Positions 45,090-54,066 of a stretch of DNA of 64,000 bases are shown piece after piece; the first letter of the stretch is position 1, and the number at the start of each line of letters is the position of its first letter. Below the pieces are notes generated by a model. That model did not search any database and was not told where the DNA came from. It saw nothing but the letters and a program-made list of their open reading frames with translations. The position numbers were made by a program, and so were the translations under genes. The stretch is from contig NZ_QWEY01000008.1 of NCBI RefSeq assembly GCF_003443995.1, forward strand, positions 173,189 to 237,188, given 5' to 3'. The DNA is from Pseudotabrizicola alkalilacus (lineage in GTDB: Bacteria > Pseudomonadota > Alphaproteobacteria > Rhodobacterales > Rhodobacteraceae).

Positions 45090-45881
45090 TCAGCCCTTCG
45101 GCACCAGCGCCAGCGCCCGGATCGGACTGCCGGTCCCCTGCTTGATCTTCAGCGGCGCAGCAATCAGGATCGCCCCCTTGGCCGGCAGCTTCGACAGGTT
45201 GGCAAGCGAGGCCAGACCAAAGCAATTGTTCTTGTGCAACAGGTTATGCGCCGGGAACGGTGGCGTCATGCCGCCTGCCTGCCCCGCATCGGTGCCGATG
45301 CACTGGCTGCCCCAGCCGACAATGCCCTTGTCCAGAAGGTACTGGATCACTTCGGCAGTTGGACCCGGAGTATGTGGCCCGGTCTCGTCGGCATTCAGGA
45401 ACAACCCTTCATCATGCGCGCGGCTGTCCCAGTCAGACCGCAGCACGACCCATTCGCCCGCGTTGATCGCGCCGTGTTCAGCCTCCCAGGTCTTAACATG
45501 GTCGATGGTCAGCAGAAAATCGGGGTTCGCCGCACATTCCGCACTGAAGTCCAGCACATTGACCGGCGCCACCAGCCGCTGCACGTCCAGCGTATCGGTA
45601 AAGCCATCGGCATAATCCTTGCCGGTGATCCAGTGATGCGGCGCGTCAAAGTGGGTGCCGCTGTGTTCGCCCAGCTCCAGCCAGTTCCACGCCCAGAACG
45701 GGCCGTCGGAGTCATATTCGCTGATGCGGTGAATCTTGATCGGCGGGGTATCCCTGGCAAAATCCGGCGGCAATTTCAGCAACGGAGTCTCGGGGCCAAG
45801 CACGCCCGTGCAATCCACCACTTCGACACCACCCGAGGCGAGCATGCCCGCCAATGAACTCAAGACGCTTGCAGAAGTCAT
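45090..45881 (-). CDS. Cyclase-family metal-dependent hydrolase (isatin hydrolase / kynurenine formamidase-like)
   Basis: The 263-aa protein starts at ATG 45881 with an RBS (GGGAG). The family metal motif is ELGEHSGTHFDAPHHWITG, with further conserved segments VVLRSDWDSR and GWGSQCIGTDAG. The family opens lactams or formamides of aromatic amines, such as isatin or N-formylkynurenine, which fits the neighbouring indolepyruvate oxidoreductase. Five bases separate it from flavoprotein copy 1. Confidence 0.83.
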   Translation of the reverse strand: MTSASVLSSLAGMLASGGVEVVDCTGVLGPETPLLKLPPDFARDTPPIKIHRISEYDSDGPFWAWNWLELGEHSGTHFDAPHHWITGKDYADGFTDTLDVQRLVAPVNVLDFSAECAANPDFLLTIDHVKTWEAEHGAINAGEWVVLRSDWDSRAHDEGLFLNADETGPHTPGPTAEVIQYLLDKGIVGWGSQCIGTDAGQAGGMTPPFPAHNLLHKNNCFGLASLANLSKLPAKGAILIAAPLKIKQGTGSPIRALALVPKG

Positions 45882-45957
45882 CTCATTCTCCCTGTTGGCC
45901 GGACCACCCGGCACGGACCCGCGCGCCGGTTGATCCGGCGACCTTCGAATCATGCTA

Positions 45958-46001
45958 GACAGATTTAAATGCATTTGCAAATATCACTGCGACAATCTGT
46001 C
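45958..46001. promoter_or_regulatory. Nested palindromes between the divergent hydrolase and flavoprotein genes
   Basis: Outer arms GACAGATT (45958-45965) and AATCTGTC (45994-46001) enclose two overlapping perfect 10-bp palindromes, AAATGCATTT (45967-45976) and ATTTGCAAAT (45973-45982). AT-rich palindromes of this size are typical of MarR sites. The region is AT-rich against the GC-rich surroundings and must contain both divergent promoters. Confidence 0.6.
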
Positions 46002-46022
46002 AAGTCGCGGGTCGGGGGACAC

Positions 46023-47591
46023 ATGGCCGGGGAGTTCGACGCAGTCCTGATCGGGGCGGGCCACAACACTTTGGCCGCCGCCCTTCACCTTGCGGCGAAA
46101 GGCTGGCGCGTGGCGGTGTTCGAACAGGCGGCGGTGGCGGGCGGCGCGGTCAAGACCGGCGAATACACCCTGCCCGGCTTTCGCCATGACTGGGCGGCAA
46201 TGAACCTGTCCTTGTTTGCGGGAAGCCCGTTTTTCAAGGTGTATGGCGCCGAACTGACCCGACACGGCTGCGCCTTTGTGCCGGTGAACCGGCCCTTTGC
46301 ATCGTCCTTTTCCGATGGCAGCTGGGCGGGCGTCTCCACCGACATGACTGAAACGCTGGCCGCCATCGGCGCGATTTCGGCGCAGGATGCGGCGACATGG
46401 GAAACCCTCGCCGCTGGCTTTCAGGCCGAAGCGCCGCATCTGTTCGGCCTGCTCGGGTCAGAGATGAAACTGCGTGCGCTTGCATCTTTCCTGTTTAGGA
46501 CACTGCGGGCAAAGGGCCTTGGCGGGACGCTGGACATGGGGCGCTTTCTGGTGGCTTCGCCCCGCGCCTGGCTGGAGGAAACCTTTGCCCATCCCCACAT
46601 CCGCGCGCTGCTGGGGGCCTGGGGGATGCATCTGGATTTTGCCCCCGATGTCGCGGGCGGCGCGATATTTCCCTATCTCGAAGGGATGGCAGGCCAGGCC
46701 TTTGGCATGGTGATCGGGCAAGGCGGGGCCGACACGGTGACCCGCGCCCTTGTGGCCGCGATCGAGGCCCGCGGGGGCGTTGTAGAGACATCAACGCCCG
46801 TCGCGCGGATTGTGCATGACCGGGGCCGCGCAAGCGGGGTGGAACTGGCCGATGGCCGTCACATCACCGCCCGTCGCACGGTGATTGCCGGGGTTGCGCC
46901 GGGGGCCCTGCCCCGCCTGACCGGCGGCACGACGCCCGCCTTTGACCGCGCGATGGGCGGCTACCGCCATGCGCCCGGCACCATGATGATTCATCTGGCG
47001 ATGGACGCGCTGCCCGACTGGAAGGCGGGGCCGGCGCTGCAACGCCAAGCCTATGTCCATATCGCCCCCAGCCTTGACCAGATGGCGCGCACCTACCAGC
47101 AGGCATTGGCCGGCTTGTTGCCCGACGAGCCGATCCTCGTCGTGGGTCAGCCCACGGTCTATGACCCCAGCCGTGCGCCCGACGGAAAGCATGTGCTTTG
47201 GGTGCAGATCCGCATGGCCCCCGGAACCATTACAGGCGACGCCGGGGGCGAGATCACGGCGACCGACTGGGCCGATGCAGCCACGCCCTTTGCCGAACGG
47301 GCGCTGGCGATTCTGGAGGCCCATGCGCCGGGAACCCGGTCCAGGATCCTTGCACGCCACATCGTGACGCCGCTGGACCTGGAGGCTGACAATCCAAATC
47401 TGGTGGGCGGCGATCAGGTCTGCGGCAGCCACCATCTGTCGCAGCACTTTCTGTTTCGTCCCGCCCGCGGCCATGCCGACGGCAGCACACCCATCGCCAA
47501 TCTGCATCTGACCGGGGCCGCCGTCTGGCCCGGCGGTGGCACCGGAGCGGGATCGGGCTTTCTGCTTGCCCGAAAACTTGCCGGAAACTGA
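46023..47591 (+). CDS. NAD(P)/FAD-dependent oxidoreductase, phytoene-desaturase-like (copy 2)
   Basis: The 522-aa protein starts at ATG 46023 (MAGEFDAVLIGAGHNTLAAA). A GAGHNTLAAALHLAAKG dinucleotide motif with VFEQAAVAGGA, a central GQGGADTVTRALVAAIEARGG and C-terminal LHLTGAAVWPGGGTGAGSGF parallel copy 1 along the whole length. It starts the plus-strand arm of the cluster and is followed after 47 bp by a dipeptide-type transporter. Confidence 0.85.
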   Translation: MAGEFDAVLIGAGHNTLAAALHLAAKGWRVAVFEQAAVAGGAVKTGEYTLPGFRHDWAAMNLSLFAGSPFFKVYGAELTRHGCAFVPVNRPFASSFSDGSWAGVSTDMTETLAAIGAISAQDAATWETLAAGFQAEAPHLFGLLGSEMKLRALASFLFRTLRAKGLGGTLDMGRFLVASPRAWLEETFAHPHIRALLGAWGMHLDFAPDVAGGAIFPYLEGMAGQAFGMVIGQGGADTVTRALVAAIEARGGVVETSTPVARIVHDRGRASGVELADGRHITARRTVIAGVAPGALPRLTGGTTPAFDRAMGGYRHAPGTMMIHLAMDALPDWKAGPALQRQAYVHIAPSLDQMARTYQQALAGLLPDEPILVVGQPTVYDPSRAPDGKHVLWVQIRMAPGTITGDAGGEITATDWADAATPFAERALAILEAHAPGTRSRILARHIVTPLDLEADNPNLVGGDQVCGSHHLSQHFLFRPARGHADGSTPIANLHLTGAAVWPGGGTGAGSGFLLARKLAGN

Positions 47592-47638
47592 ACCGGGCAC
47601 TGAACAATGACCAAGAAACACCAACAGGGAAGACAACC

Positions 47639-49162
47639 ATGAACCTAGACCGCCGCAGCCTTCTGAAGCTTTCTGCAGCCACCGTGGCGGCAGGCACCAT
47701 CGGTTTGCCCAGCTTTGCGCAGGCCATTGACGAGCTGGTGATCGCCTATAACGTCAACCTGCCCTCGTGGGATCCGACCGTCGGCCCCAGCGCGGTGAAC
47801 CCGACAATCCAGGGCCTCTACCAATCGGTCTTTGACCAGTACATCCTGCAACAGCCCGACCTGAGCCCTGCCCCCGGCCTGTTGACCGAATGGGGCTGGA
47901 ATGACGACAAGACCCAGATCTGGATGACCGTGCGTGAGGGGGTGACCTGGCACGACGGGTCGCCCTTTACCGCCGAGGACGTGGCCTGGAACCTTGCCCG
48001 TGTGGCGAACCCGGACACCGGCAGCCCGATCCAGTTCGTCTGGGGCACGCTGGCCAATCACCGGGTCGAGGGGAACAAGGTCATCGCCGATGTGACACAG
48101 TTCGATCCGACCATCTTCAAATGGATGTATTTTCTGACCGGTTACGTCCTGCCCAAGGCCTATTACGAAAAGGTCGGCGCCGAGGGGTTCGAGGCCGCAC
48201 CCATCGGCACCGGCCCCTATATGGTCGAGAAATTCGAACGCAACGCCTTTGTCCGATTGAAGGCCAATGCCGGCTATTGGGGTGGCAAGCCCGATTTCGA
48301 CACCGTGACGATCAAGTTCGTTCCCGACGCCGCCGCCCGCGTGGCCGAGGTGGAATCGGGCAACAGCCATGTGACGCTGGAAATGCCCTATGAGGAATAT
48401 GACCGTCTGCGCGGTGGGGCATTGGCTGGGGTTGCGGCACCGATCTCGGACATCGGGATGATCTTTCTCAACGATATCGAGGTGATGACCGACCCCAATG
48501 TCCGCATGGCTGCCGCCTTTGCCATCAACAAACAGGCGATCATCGACCGTCTGCTTTCGGGCTACGGCGTCAGGATCGACACCCTTCAGACGCCGGAATA
48601 TGTGGCCTATGACGCCAGCATCACCGTGCCTTATGACGAGGCCAAGGCGATCGAACTGCTGGCCGCCAGCGGCTACGGCCCCGACAACCCGGTCAAGTTC
48701 AAGATCCAGACCACAAAGGGCTTCAAGCCCAAGGATTACGAAATGGTGCAAGCCATCGTCGGGCTGTGGCGCAAGGTCGGAATCGAGGCCGAGATCGAGG
48801 TCTACGAAATTGCCAAGCATTACGAATTGCGCGCCGCCGACCAGCTTGCCCCCGCCGCCTTTTACAACTGGGGCAACTCGGTGGGCGATCCGACCACCTC
48901 GACCGGCTTTGCAATGTTCGGTCCCTCGCCGCATTCGGTCTGGGACGGCGAGGATCTGATCAACATGATCGGCCCGTTGTGGGGCGAGAAGGATGAGGCA
49001 AAGCGGATTGAGGGCTGGAAGGCAGTAGACCGGCATATTGCCGAAAACGCGCTGGTGATCCCGCTGCTGCAATATGTTCAGCCGATCCTGCACGCACCGG
49101 GTGTCGTGGTGACTCCGCACGCCTCGGGGTCGCTTTTGCCGCATCTGATGAAACGCGCCTGA
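47639..49162 (+). CDS. ABC transporter substrate-binding protein, peptide/nickel family (SBP family 5), Tat signal
   Basis: The 507-aa protein has an N-terminus with a twin-arginine motif (DRRSLLKLSAATVAAGT), so export in folded form is likely. SBP_bac_5 signatures are TEWGWNDDKTQIWMTVREGV, TWHDGSPFTAEDVAWNLARV, GTGPYMVEKFERN and AFAINKQAIIDRLLSGYG. Besides peptides the family binds opines, aromatic conjugates and other solutes, so the ligand here is probably the substrate of the surrounding catabolic genes. Confidence 0.87.
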   Translation: MNLDRRSLLKLSAATVAAGTIGLPSFAQAIDELVIAYNVNLPSWDPTVGPSAVNPTIQGLYQSVFDQYILQQPDLSPAPGLLTEWGWNDDKTQIWMTVREGVTWHDGSPFTAEDVAWNLARVANPDTGSPIQFVWGTLANHRVEGNKVIADVTQFDPTIFKWMYFLTGYVLPKAYYEKVGAEGFEAAPIGTGPYMVEKFERNAFVRLKANAGYWGGKPDFDTVTIKFVPDAAARVAEVESGNSHVTLEMPYEEYDRLRGGALAGVAAPISDIGMIFLNDIEVMTDPNVRMAAAFAINKQAIIDRLLSGYGVRIDTLQTPEYVAYDASITVPYDEAKAIELLAASGYGPDNPVKFKIQTTKGFKPKDYEMVQAIVGLWRKVGIEAEIEVYEIAKHYELRAADQLAPAAFYNWGNSVGDPTTSTGFAMFGPSPHSVWDGEDLINMIGPLWGEKDEAKRIEGWKAVDRHIAENALVIPLLQYVQPILHAPGVVVTPHASGSLLPHLMKRA

Positions 49163-49178
49163 CGCAGCACCGTTGCGA

Positions 49179-49209
49179 GGGGCCGGGCGGGACATTCCCC
49201 ACCGGCCCC
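49179..49209 (+). terminator. Intercistronic hairpin after the binding-protein gene
   Basis: Arms GGGGCCGG (49179-49186) and CCGGCCCC (49202-49209) form an 8-bp stem with a 15-base loop. No T-run follows. It probably protects the binding-protein mRNA or limits read-through to the permease genes. Confidence 0.45.
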
Positions 49210-49290
49210 GGCAGCCGAGTTCGGACAGATGAAATCAGGGGGCAGACGCCTCCGTACCCGCGCCGTGGCGCGTGGAGGACACAAGGGCTG

Positions 49291-50301
49291 ATGGCATTTC
49301 TTCGCATAATTCTTCTGCGCGTGCTGACCACGCTTGTTACCCTGGCGGGCGTTGCGGTCATCGTATTCTTCGTGATCCGCGTCGTTCCCGGCAACCCTAT
49401 CGCCATGATGCTGCCCCCTGGCGCGACCGAGGATGATATCGCCCGGCTGTCTGCGCTTTACGGCCTGGACAAGCCAATGGTCACACAGTTCGGCATCTGG
49501 CTTGCCGGGGTGATGCAGGGGGATTTCGGCACCTCGATCACCACGCGCCAGCCAGTGCTGGGTCTGGTACTTGGGCGGCTGCCTGCGACGCTGGAACTGT
49601 CGATCATGGCGCTGGTGATGGCGGTGATCCTGGGCGGATCTGCCGCCCTGATCGGCACGCGCGGGCGCGGCACCCGCACAGAAGGCGCCATTGACGTGGC
49701 CAATGGCATGGCGCTGTCCGTACCGGATTTTCTTTGGGGATTGGTCCTGATGCTGGTTTTCGGGGTGCTGCTGCCGGTCTTTCATATCTCGGGCCGGGTG
49801 ACGCCATCACTGGACCTGCCCTTCACCACCGGATTTTACCTGTTTGAAAGCCTGATCCGGCTGCGGTTCGATCTTTGGGCTGATCTGGTGGCGCATATGT
49901 TCATGCCCGCGCTGGCGCTGGCGATTCCGCTGGCTGCGATCATCGGCCAGTTGCTGAAGCAAAGTCTGAAGGAAACCATGAACCTTGATTATGTCACCCT
50001 TGCGCGCACAAAGGGTTATGGCGAAACGCATGTGATCCTGCGCGAGGCGCTGCGCAACGCCGCCCTGCCCACATTGACGCTGGTTGGCGTGCAGTTCACC
50101 TTTCTGATCGGCGGCACCGTGATCATCGAGCGGCTGTTTTCCTATGAAGGACTTGGCAACATGGCCATCGACGCGGTGATCAACCGCGACCTTCCGCTGA
50201 TTCAGGGCATCGTGATCCTGTTTGCGGTGATCTTCACGGCCGTAAACCTGATCGTCGATCTGCTTTATGCCGTGCTGAACCCAAGGTTGCGCCATGCTTG
50301 A
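49291..50301 (+). CDS. ABC transporter permease, DppB type
   Basis: The 336-aa protein has an N-terminal TM helix (MAFLRIILLRVLTTLVTLAG) then FFVIRVVPGNPIAMMLPPGA, the canonical DppB start. The transport loop is MNLDYVTLARTKGYGETHVI, followed by FTFLIGGTVIIERLFSYEGLG. It lies behind the binding-protein gene and overlaps the next permease by 8 bp. Confidence 0.9.
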   Translation: MAFLRIILLRVLTTLVTLAGVAVIVFFVIRVVPGNPIAMMLPPGATEDDIARLSALYGLDKPMVTQFGIWLAGVMQGDFGTSITTRQPVLGLVLGRLPATLELSIMALVMAVILGGSAALIGTRGRGTRTEGAIDVANGMALSVPDFLWGLVLMLVFGVLLPVFHISGRVTPSLDLPFTTGFYLFESLIRLRFDLWADLVAHMFMPALALAIPLAAIIGQLLKQSLKETMNLDYVTLARTKGYGETHVILREALRNAALPTLTLVGVQFTFLIGGTVIIERLFSYEGLGNMAIDAVINRDLPLIQGIVILFAVIFTAVNLIVDLLYAVLNPRLRHA

Positions 50302-51160
50302 CGCCAAAGGACTGGATGGGCGGTCACTGGTCCGCCGCCGCGCCGGGCTGCGGCTGTGGCTGTCAGCGCTCTGGCTTGGGATGCTTTGCCTTGCGGCGCT
50401 GCTTGCGCCTTGGGTCGCGCCGCACGATCCCTTGTCCCAAGACCTGTTCCTGGGCCGGCTGCCACCGTTCTGGGTCGCGGGGGCAGAGCCGGGCTACTGG
50501 CTGGGCACGGACAGTCTTGGCCGCGATGTCCTGTCGCGCCTCCTCTACGGTGCGCGTGTTGCCCTGCTGGTGGCAGTGCTGGCGGGCAGTATCACCTGCC
50601 TGATCGGGGCCACGCTGGGCCTTTTGGCTGGTTTCCTGCGCGGCTGGGTGGATATGGTGATCTCGCGCCTGATCGACATCTGGATGGCGTTTCCGCCGGT
50701 GCTGTTTTCCATCCTGCTGATCGCCGTGCTTGGCCCCAGCCTGACCTCGATCATCATCGCCATCGTGGTCATCGACTGGACGCGCTTTGCCCGTGTCGTG
50801 CGGGCCGAGGCGATGGTGCAGGGCACGATGGATTACGTCGCCTCGGCGCGGGTGGCGGGACGCGGGCGGATCGGCACAATGCTGCGGGAAATCCTGCCCA
50901 ATGTCCTGCCGACCATCGTGGTCCTTCTGACGCTGGAGATGGGAATCGCGGTCATTGTCGAGGCGATCCTCAGCTTTGTGAACCTGTCCATCGCAACCGA
51001 TGATCCCACCTGGGGCGGGATGATCTCCGAAGGCCGCATCTCGATTCATCAGGCCTGGTGGGTGCTGGTTTTCCCGCTGATTGCCCTGTTCCTGACAGTC
51101 CTTGCCTTCAGCCAGTTGGGCGAAGGGCTGAAAGACCGCTTTGATCCGGTGCTGAGATGA
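50294..51160 (+). CDS. ABC transporter permease, DppC type
   Basis: The 288-aa protein has the DppC pattern: APWVAPHDPLSQDLF, WLGTDSLGRDVLSRLLYGAR, loop MDYVASARVAGRGRIGTMLR and VEAILSFVNLSIATDDPTWG. It pairs with the 49291 permease. Its stop overlaps the next gene by 4 bp. Confidence 0.9.
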   Translation: MLDAKGLDGRSLVRRRAGLRLWLSALWLGMLCLAALLAPWVAPHDPLSQDLFLGRLPPFWVAGAEPGYWLGTDSLGRDVLSRLLYGARVALLVAVLAGSITCLIGATLGLLAGFLRGWVDMVISRLIDIWMAFPPVLFSILLIAVLGPSLTSIIIAIVVIDWTRFARVVRAEAMVQGTMDYVASARVAGRGRIGTMLREILPNVLPTIVVLLTLEMGIAVIVEAILSFVNLSIATDDPTWGGMISEGRISIHQAWWVLVFPLIALFLTVLAFSQLGEGLKDRFDPVLR

Positions 51161-52026
51161 GCTTTCTGTCCATCCGTAACCTATCCGTCCGACTGAAGAA
51201 CGGTCCGCCCCTGCTCCGGCGTGTGTCGCTGGACGTGGCGGCGGGCGAGGTGCGGGGGCTGGTCGGCGAAAGCGGGGCCGGCAAGTCGATGATCGGCAAG
51301 GCGGTGCTGGGCATCCTGCCGCCCTCGGTCCAGATCACCGAGGGCGAGATCCTGCTGGACGGGACCGACCTGCTGCGCCTGTCGCCAAGGGAAAGCCGGC
51401 GCCGCATTGGGGCCAGTTGCGCCCTGATCCCGCAAGACCCGCTGACCGCGCTGAACCCCAGCCACCGGATCGGGCCGCAGATCACCAACCGGCTGGTTGA
51501 TATTCTGGGCTGGACCCGCGCCGCAGCCGATGCCCGCGCCATTGACTTGCTGGCCGAGGTGCAGATTTCTGACCCCGCACGGGTGCTGCGGTCTTACCCG
51601 CATGAGCTTTCGGGCGGCATGCGCCAGCGCATCCTGATCGCTTCGGCCTTTGCGGCCGAGCCAAAGCTGATCGTGGCGGATGAACCGACCACCGCGCTGG
51701 ATGTCACGGTGCAAAAACAGATCCTGCGGCTGATTGCCGGGATGCAGGCCCGCCACGGCACGGCGCTACTGTTTGTCACCCATGATCTTGGCGTCGTGTC
51801 AAAGGTCTGCCAGAAGCTGTCGGTTCTCTATTCCGGGCTGGTCCTCGAAGACAGCACTGTGACCGACTTTTTCACGGCCCCCCGCCACGCCTATTCCGCC
51901 GCTCTGCTGGCCGCGACGCCAAAGTACACCGATCCGGACGCCGGGCTGCAGCCGGTGCCGGATGCGGTGATCGGCGCGGTTCGGGCCGAGGTGGACAGTT
52001 TTGACAGAAAGGCTGCGCATGGCTGA
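51157..52026 (+). CDS. ABC transporter ATP-binding protein, DppD type
   Basis: The 289-aa protein has Walker A GESGAGKSMIGKAVL, IPQDPLTALNPSHRIG, signature LSGGMRQRILIASAF, Walker B LIVADEPTTALDVTVQ and H-loop LFVTHDLGVVSKVCQ. It is truncated relative to DppD proteins with the full C-terminal oligopeptide-transporter cysteine region. It forms the ATPase pair with the next gene product. Confidence 0.9.
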   Translation: MSFLSIRNLSVRLKNGPPLLRRVSLDVAAGEVRGLVGESGAGKSMIGKAVLGILPPSVQITEGEILLDGTDLLRLSPRESRRRIGASCALIPQDPLTALNPSHRIGPQITNRLVDILGWTRAAADARAIDLLAEVQISDPARVLRSYPHELSGGMRQRILIASAFAAEPKLIVADEPTTALDVTVQKQILRLIAGMQARHGTALLFVTHDLGVVSKVCQKLSVLYSGLVLEDSTVTDFFTAPRHAYSAALLAATPKYTDPDAGLQPVPDAVIGAVRAEVDSFDRKAAHG

Positions 52027-52819
52027 TCTTTACACCGTCACCGACCTGCATCTGACGCTGGCTGACATGACGGCAAAGCCGCTGTTCGGCCCCGCCCCAC
52101 GCATCGAGATCCTGAAAGGACTGACCTTTACCATTCCCAAAGGGGCAGTGGTGGGCATTGTCGGCGGCTCCGGCTCTGGCAAATCCACGCTGGGCCGCGC
52201 GCTGGTCAGGCTCCTGGAGCCATCGGGTGGGGCAATCCATTTCGCGGGAACCGACATCACCCACTTGCCGGATTTTGCGCTGCGCCCGCTACGGCGGCGG
52301 TTCCAGATGATCTTTCAGGATCCCATGTCATCACTGAACCCGCGCCACCGGGTCGGCACGATCATCGCCGAACCCCTCCGGCTGCACGGGCTGGATGCCA
52401 TCCCCGAACGCATCACCCGCGCGCTGGATCATGTCGGCCTGCCGCAGCAATTCGCCAGTCGCTACCCGCATGAGCTGTCCGGCGGTCAACGTCAGCGGGT
52501 CGGCATCGCCCGCGCGATTGCGCTGGAGCCGGATTTCATTCTGGCAGATGAGATCGTGTCTGGTCTTGACGTCTCGTCGCAGGCGCAGGTGCTGAACCTG
52601 TTGGAGCGGCTGGTGGCCGATCTTGGCCTGACGCTGGCCTTTATCAGCCATGATCTGTCGGTGATCCGCCGCTTGTGCCAGCGGACCATCGTGTTGCATC
52701 AGGGCCGGATCGTCGAAGATTGCCCCACATCCGACCTGTTTGCCAATCCGCAGGCCGCCTACACGAGGGAATTGCTTGAGGCGATCCCCCTTCCAGACCC
52801 GGCTCAGGTCTGGGGATAA
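52019..52819 (+). CDS. ABC transporter ATP-binding protein, DppF type
   Basis: The 266-aa protein starts at ATG 52019, 8 bp inside the previous gene. Motifs are Walker [33 protein letters not shown], signature LSGGQRQRVGIARAI, Walker B FILADEIVSGLDVSSQ (with E-I-V in place of the usual E-P-T) and FISHDLSVIRRLC. It completes the transporter operon and converges on the thioesterase gene. Confidence 0.9.
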   Translation: MADLYTVTDLHLTLADMTAKPLFGPAPRIEILKGLTFTIPKGAVVGIVGGSGSGKSTLGRALVRLLEPSGGAIHFAGTDITHLPDFALRPLRRRFQMIFQDPMSSLNPRHRVGTIIAEPLRLHGLDAIPERITRALDHVGLPQQFASRYPHELSGGQRQRVGIARAIALEPDFILADEIVSGLDVSSQAQVLNLLERLVADLGLTLAFISHDLSVIRRLCQRTIVLHQGRIVEDCPTSDLFANPQAAYTRELLEAIPLPDPAQVWG

Positions 52820-53265
52820 GGGCCGCCGACGGGCCGCCGCTCTGGCGCATCGGGGGCGGCCATCAGGCTTTCCAGCTTCGCCTTCACGTCATCCGGCCAG
52901 GGCATCGAGGTGTGGCTGTCCAGCCAGCTTGCGGCCAGAACCTGTGTCACAGACCAGCGGTGCTGGTCGCCACAATGGATCGTGTGCTTCAGCCCGACCG
53001 AGGATTTCCCGACCTTTGTCACCGTCAGCCGAAAGGTCAGCTTGTCGCCAAAAAAGGATGGCCTGGAAAAATCGCACGACAAATGCACCGTCGGCGTGCC
53101 CCAGCGTTCCTTCCAGATGATCTCGTGCCAGGGCCAGCCAATATGGGCCCAGAATTCCTCAACCACCCCGTTCAGGATGTTCAGGTAAGCCGGGTAATAG
53201 GCCGTGCCGGAAATGTCGCAATCGCCAAAACGCAGCATTCGGTCGGTCGTAAAGCAAACGGTCAT
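52804..53265 (-). CDS. Acyl-CoA thioesterase, 4-hydroxybenzoyl-CoA thioesterase family
   Basis: The 153-aa protein has a hot-dog fold. The active-site motif RFGDCDISGTAYYPAYL (aspartate and glycine of the 4HBT family) is near the N-terminus, followed by GTPTVHLSCDFSRPSFFGDK. It hydrolyses aryl- or short acyl-CoA esters. Its proximity to iorAB suggests it could release the free acid from an aryl-acetyl-CoA. The 3' ends of this gene and the DppF-type gene overlap by 16 bp. Confidence 0.83.
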   Translation of the reverse strand: MTVCFTTDRMLRFGDCDISGTAYYPAYLNILNGVVEEFWAHIGWPWHEIIWKERWGTPTVHLSCDFSRPSFFGDKLTFRLTVTKVGKSSVGLKHTIHCGDQHRWSVTQVLAASWLDSHTSMPWPDDVKAKLESLMAAPDAPERRPVGGPYPQT

Positions 53266-53412
53266 CCTGTCCTCCTCATGGTTCGCCCCAGCCTTGCCGG
53301 ATTTGCCACAAGGTCAAGGGTGCGGGCACGCAGACCGGAATTACACACGCCAACGAGATGGCGGGGCACCAAGCTACGGGTATTTTTTCGCTCAGTGCAG
53401 GGTGGCGGTTTC

Positions 53413-53426
53413 TTGACAACGATCAA
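53413..53426. promoter_or_regulatory. FNR-type box upstream of the host-attachment-family gene
   Basis: TTGAC-AACG-ATCAA differs from the FNR/FnrL consensus TTGAT-N4-ATCAA by one base. It lies 66 bp before the ATG at 53493. The identical 14-mer, extended to TTGACAACGATCAATG, recurs at 55440 between two Crp/FNR genes. Confidence 0.75.
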
Positions 53427-53492
53427 TGCGCGAAGGTTTCGCCCTTTGCTATGGTCAAGGATGGAAAACCAAAATCGGAGCGCTGTGGACTC

Positions 53493-53963
53493 ATGGCTAA
53501 AACGATTTCAAAGATATGGGCATTGGTCCTGAACGGGGCCCGCTGCCGCATCCTGCGCGGGGTTTCCGGCAAGGGGGAGGATACGCCTGCGGAACTGGTT
53601 CTGCGATCCGAATCCCGCAACCTGCGCGACATCATGTCGGACAAGCCGGGGCGGTCGTTCATGCCTGCCGCCGGTGGTCGCCGGTCGGCGATGGAATATG
53701 GCAGTGATCCTCTGGCCGAAGACCAGCGAGAGTTCATCCGCCAGATCATCGCCCTTCTGGAAAGCCACCGCCGCGCGGGTGACTTCGACAAGCTGGCGGT
53801 CTTTGCCGAACACGACATGCTTGGGCATCTGCGCCAGATGATGCCCCCGACACTGGCGGATCTGGTGATCCGCGAAGTGCCGAAGAATCTGGTACAGCTT
53901 TCGGCGCAAGATTTGGCAGAGGCGGTTGCGCGCGGATTGCAGGATGGTTCCGGCATGTCCTGA
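53493..53963 (+). CDS. Host attachment protein family (PF10116-like)
   Basis: The 156-aa protein starts at ATG 53493 (MAKTISKIWALVLNGARCRIL). The family pattern is visible as NGARCRILRG, then a charged linker, ESHRRAGDFDKLAVFAEHDMLGHLR, and the C-terminal PKNLVQLSAQDLAEAV. The name comes from an Agrobacterium attachment gene. The fold resembles peptide release factor domain 2, and a stress role has been suggested. The FNR-like box implies oxygen or nitrogen-oxide control. Confidence 0.8.
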   Translation: MAKTISKIWALVLNGARCRILRGVSGKGEDTPAELVLRSESRNLRDIMSDKPGRSFMPAAGGRRSAMEYGSDPLAEDQREFIRQIIALLESHRRAGDFDKLAVFAEHDMLGHLRQMMPPTLADLVIREVPKNLVQLSAQDLAEAVARGLQDGSGMS

Positions 53964-54066
53964 CCGACTGTCGGCGGGTTGCCTGTTGCAATGACGCGTC
54001 GCGATGCCAAATTACATGAAGATCGGGCACATGCTCCGATCACAATTCCACAGGGAGGAGATTGCA

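Noticed and set aside
47645..49195. 516-aa minus-strand frame
   Set aside because: It is the antisense of the SBP5 gene, which has a Tat signal and family motifs.
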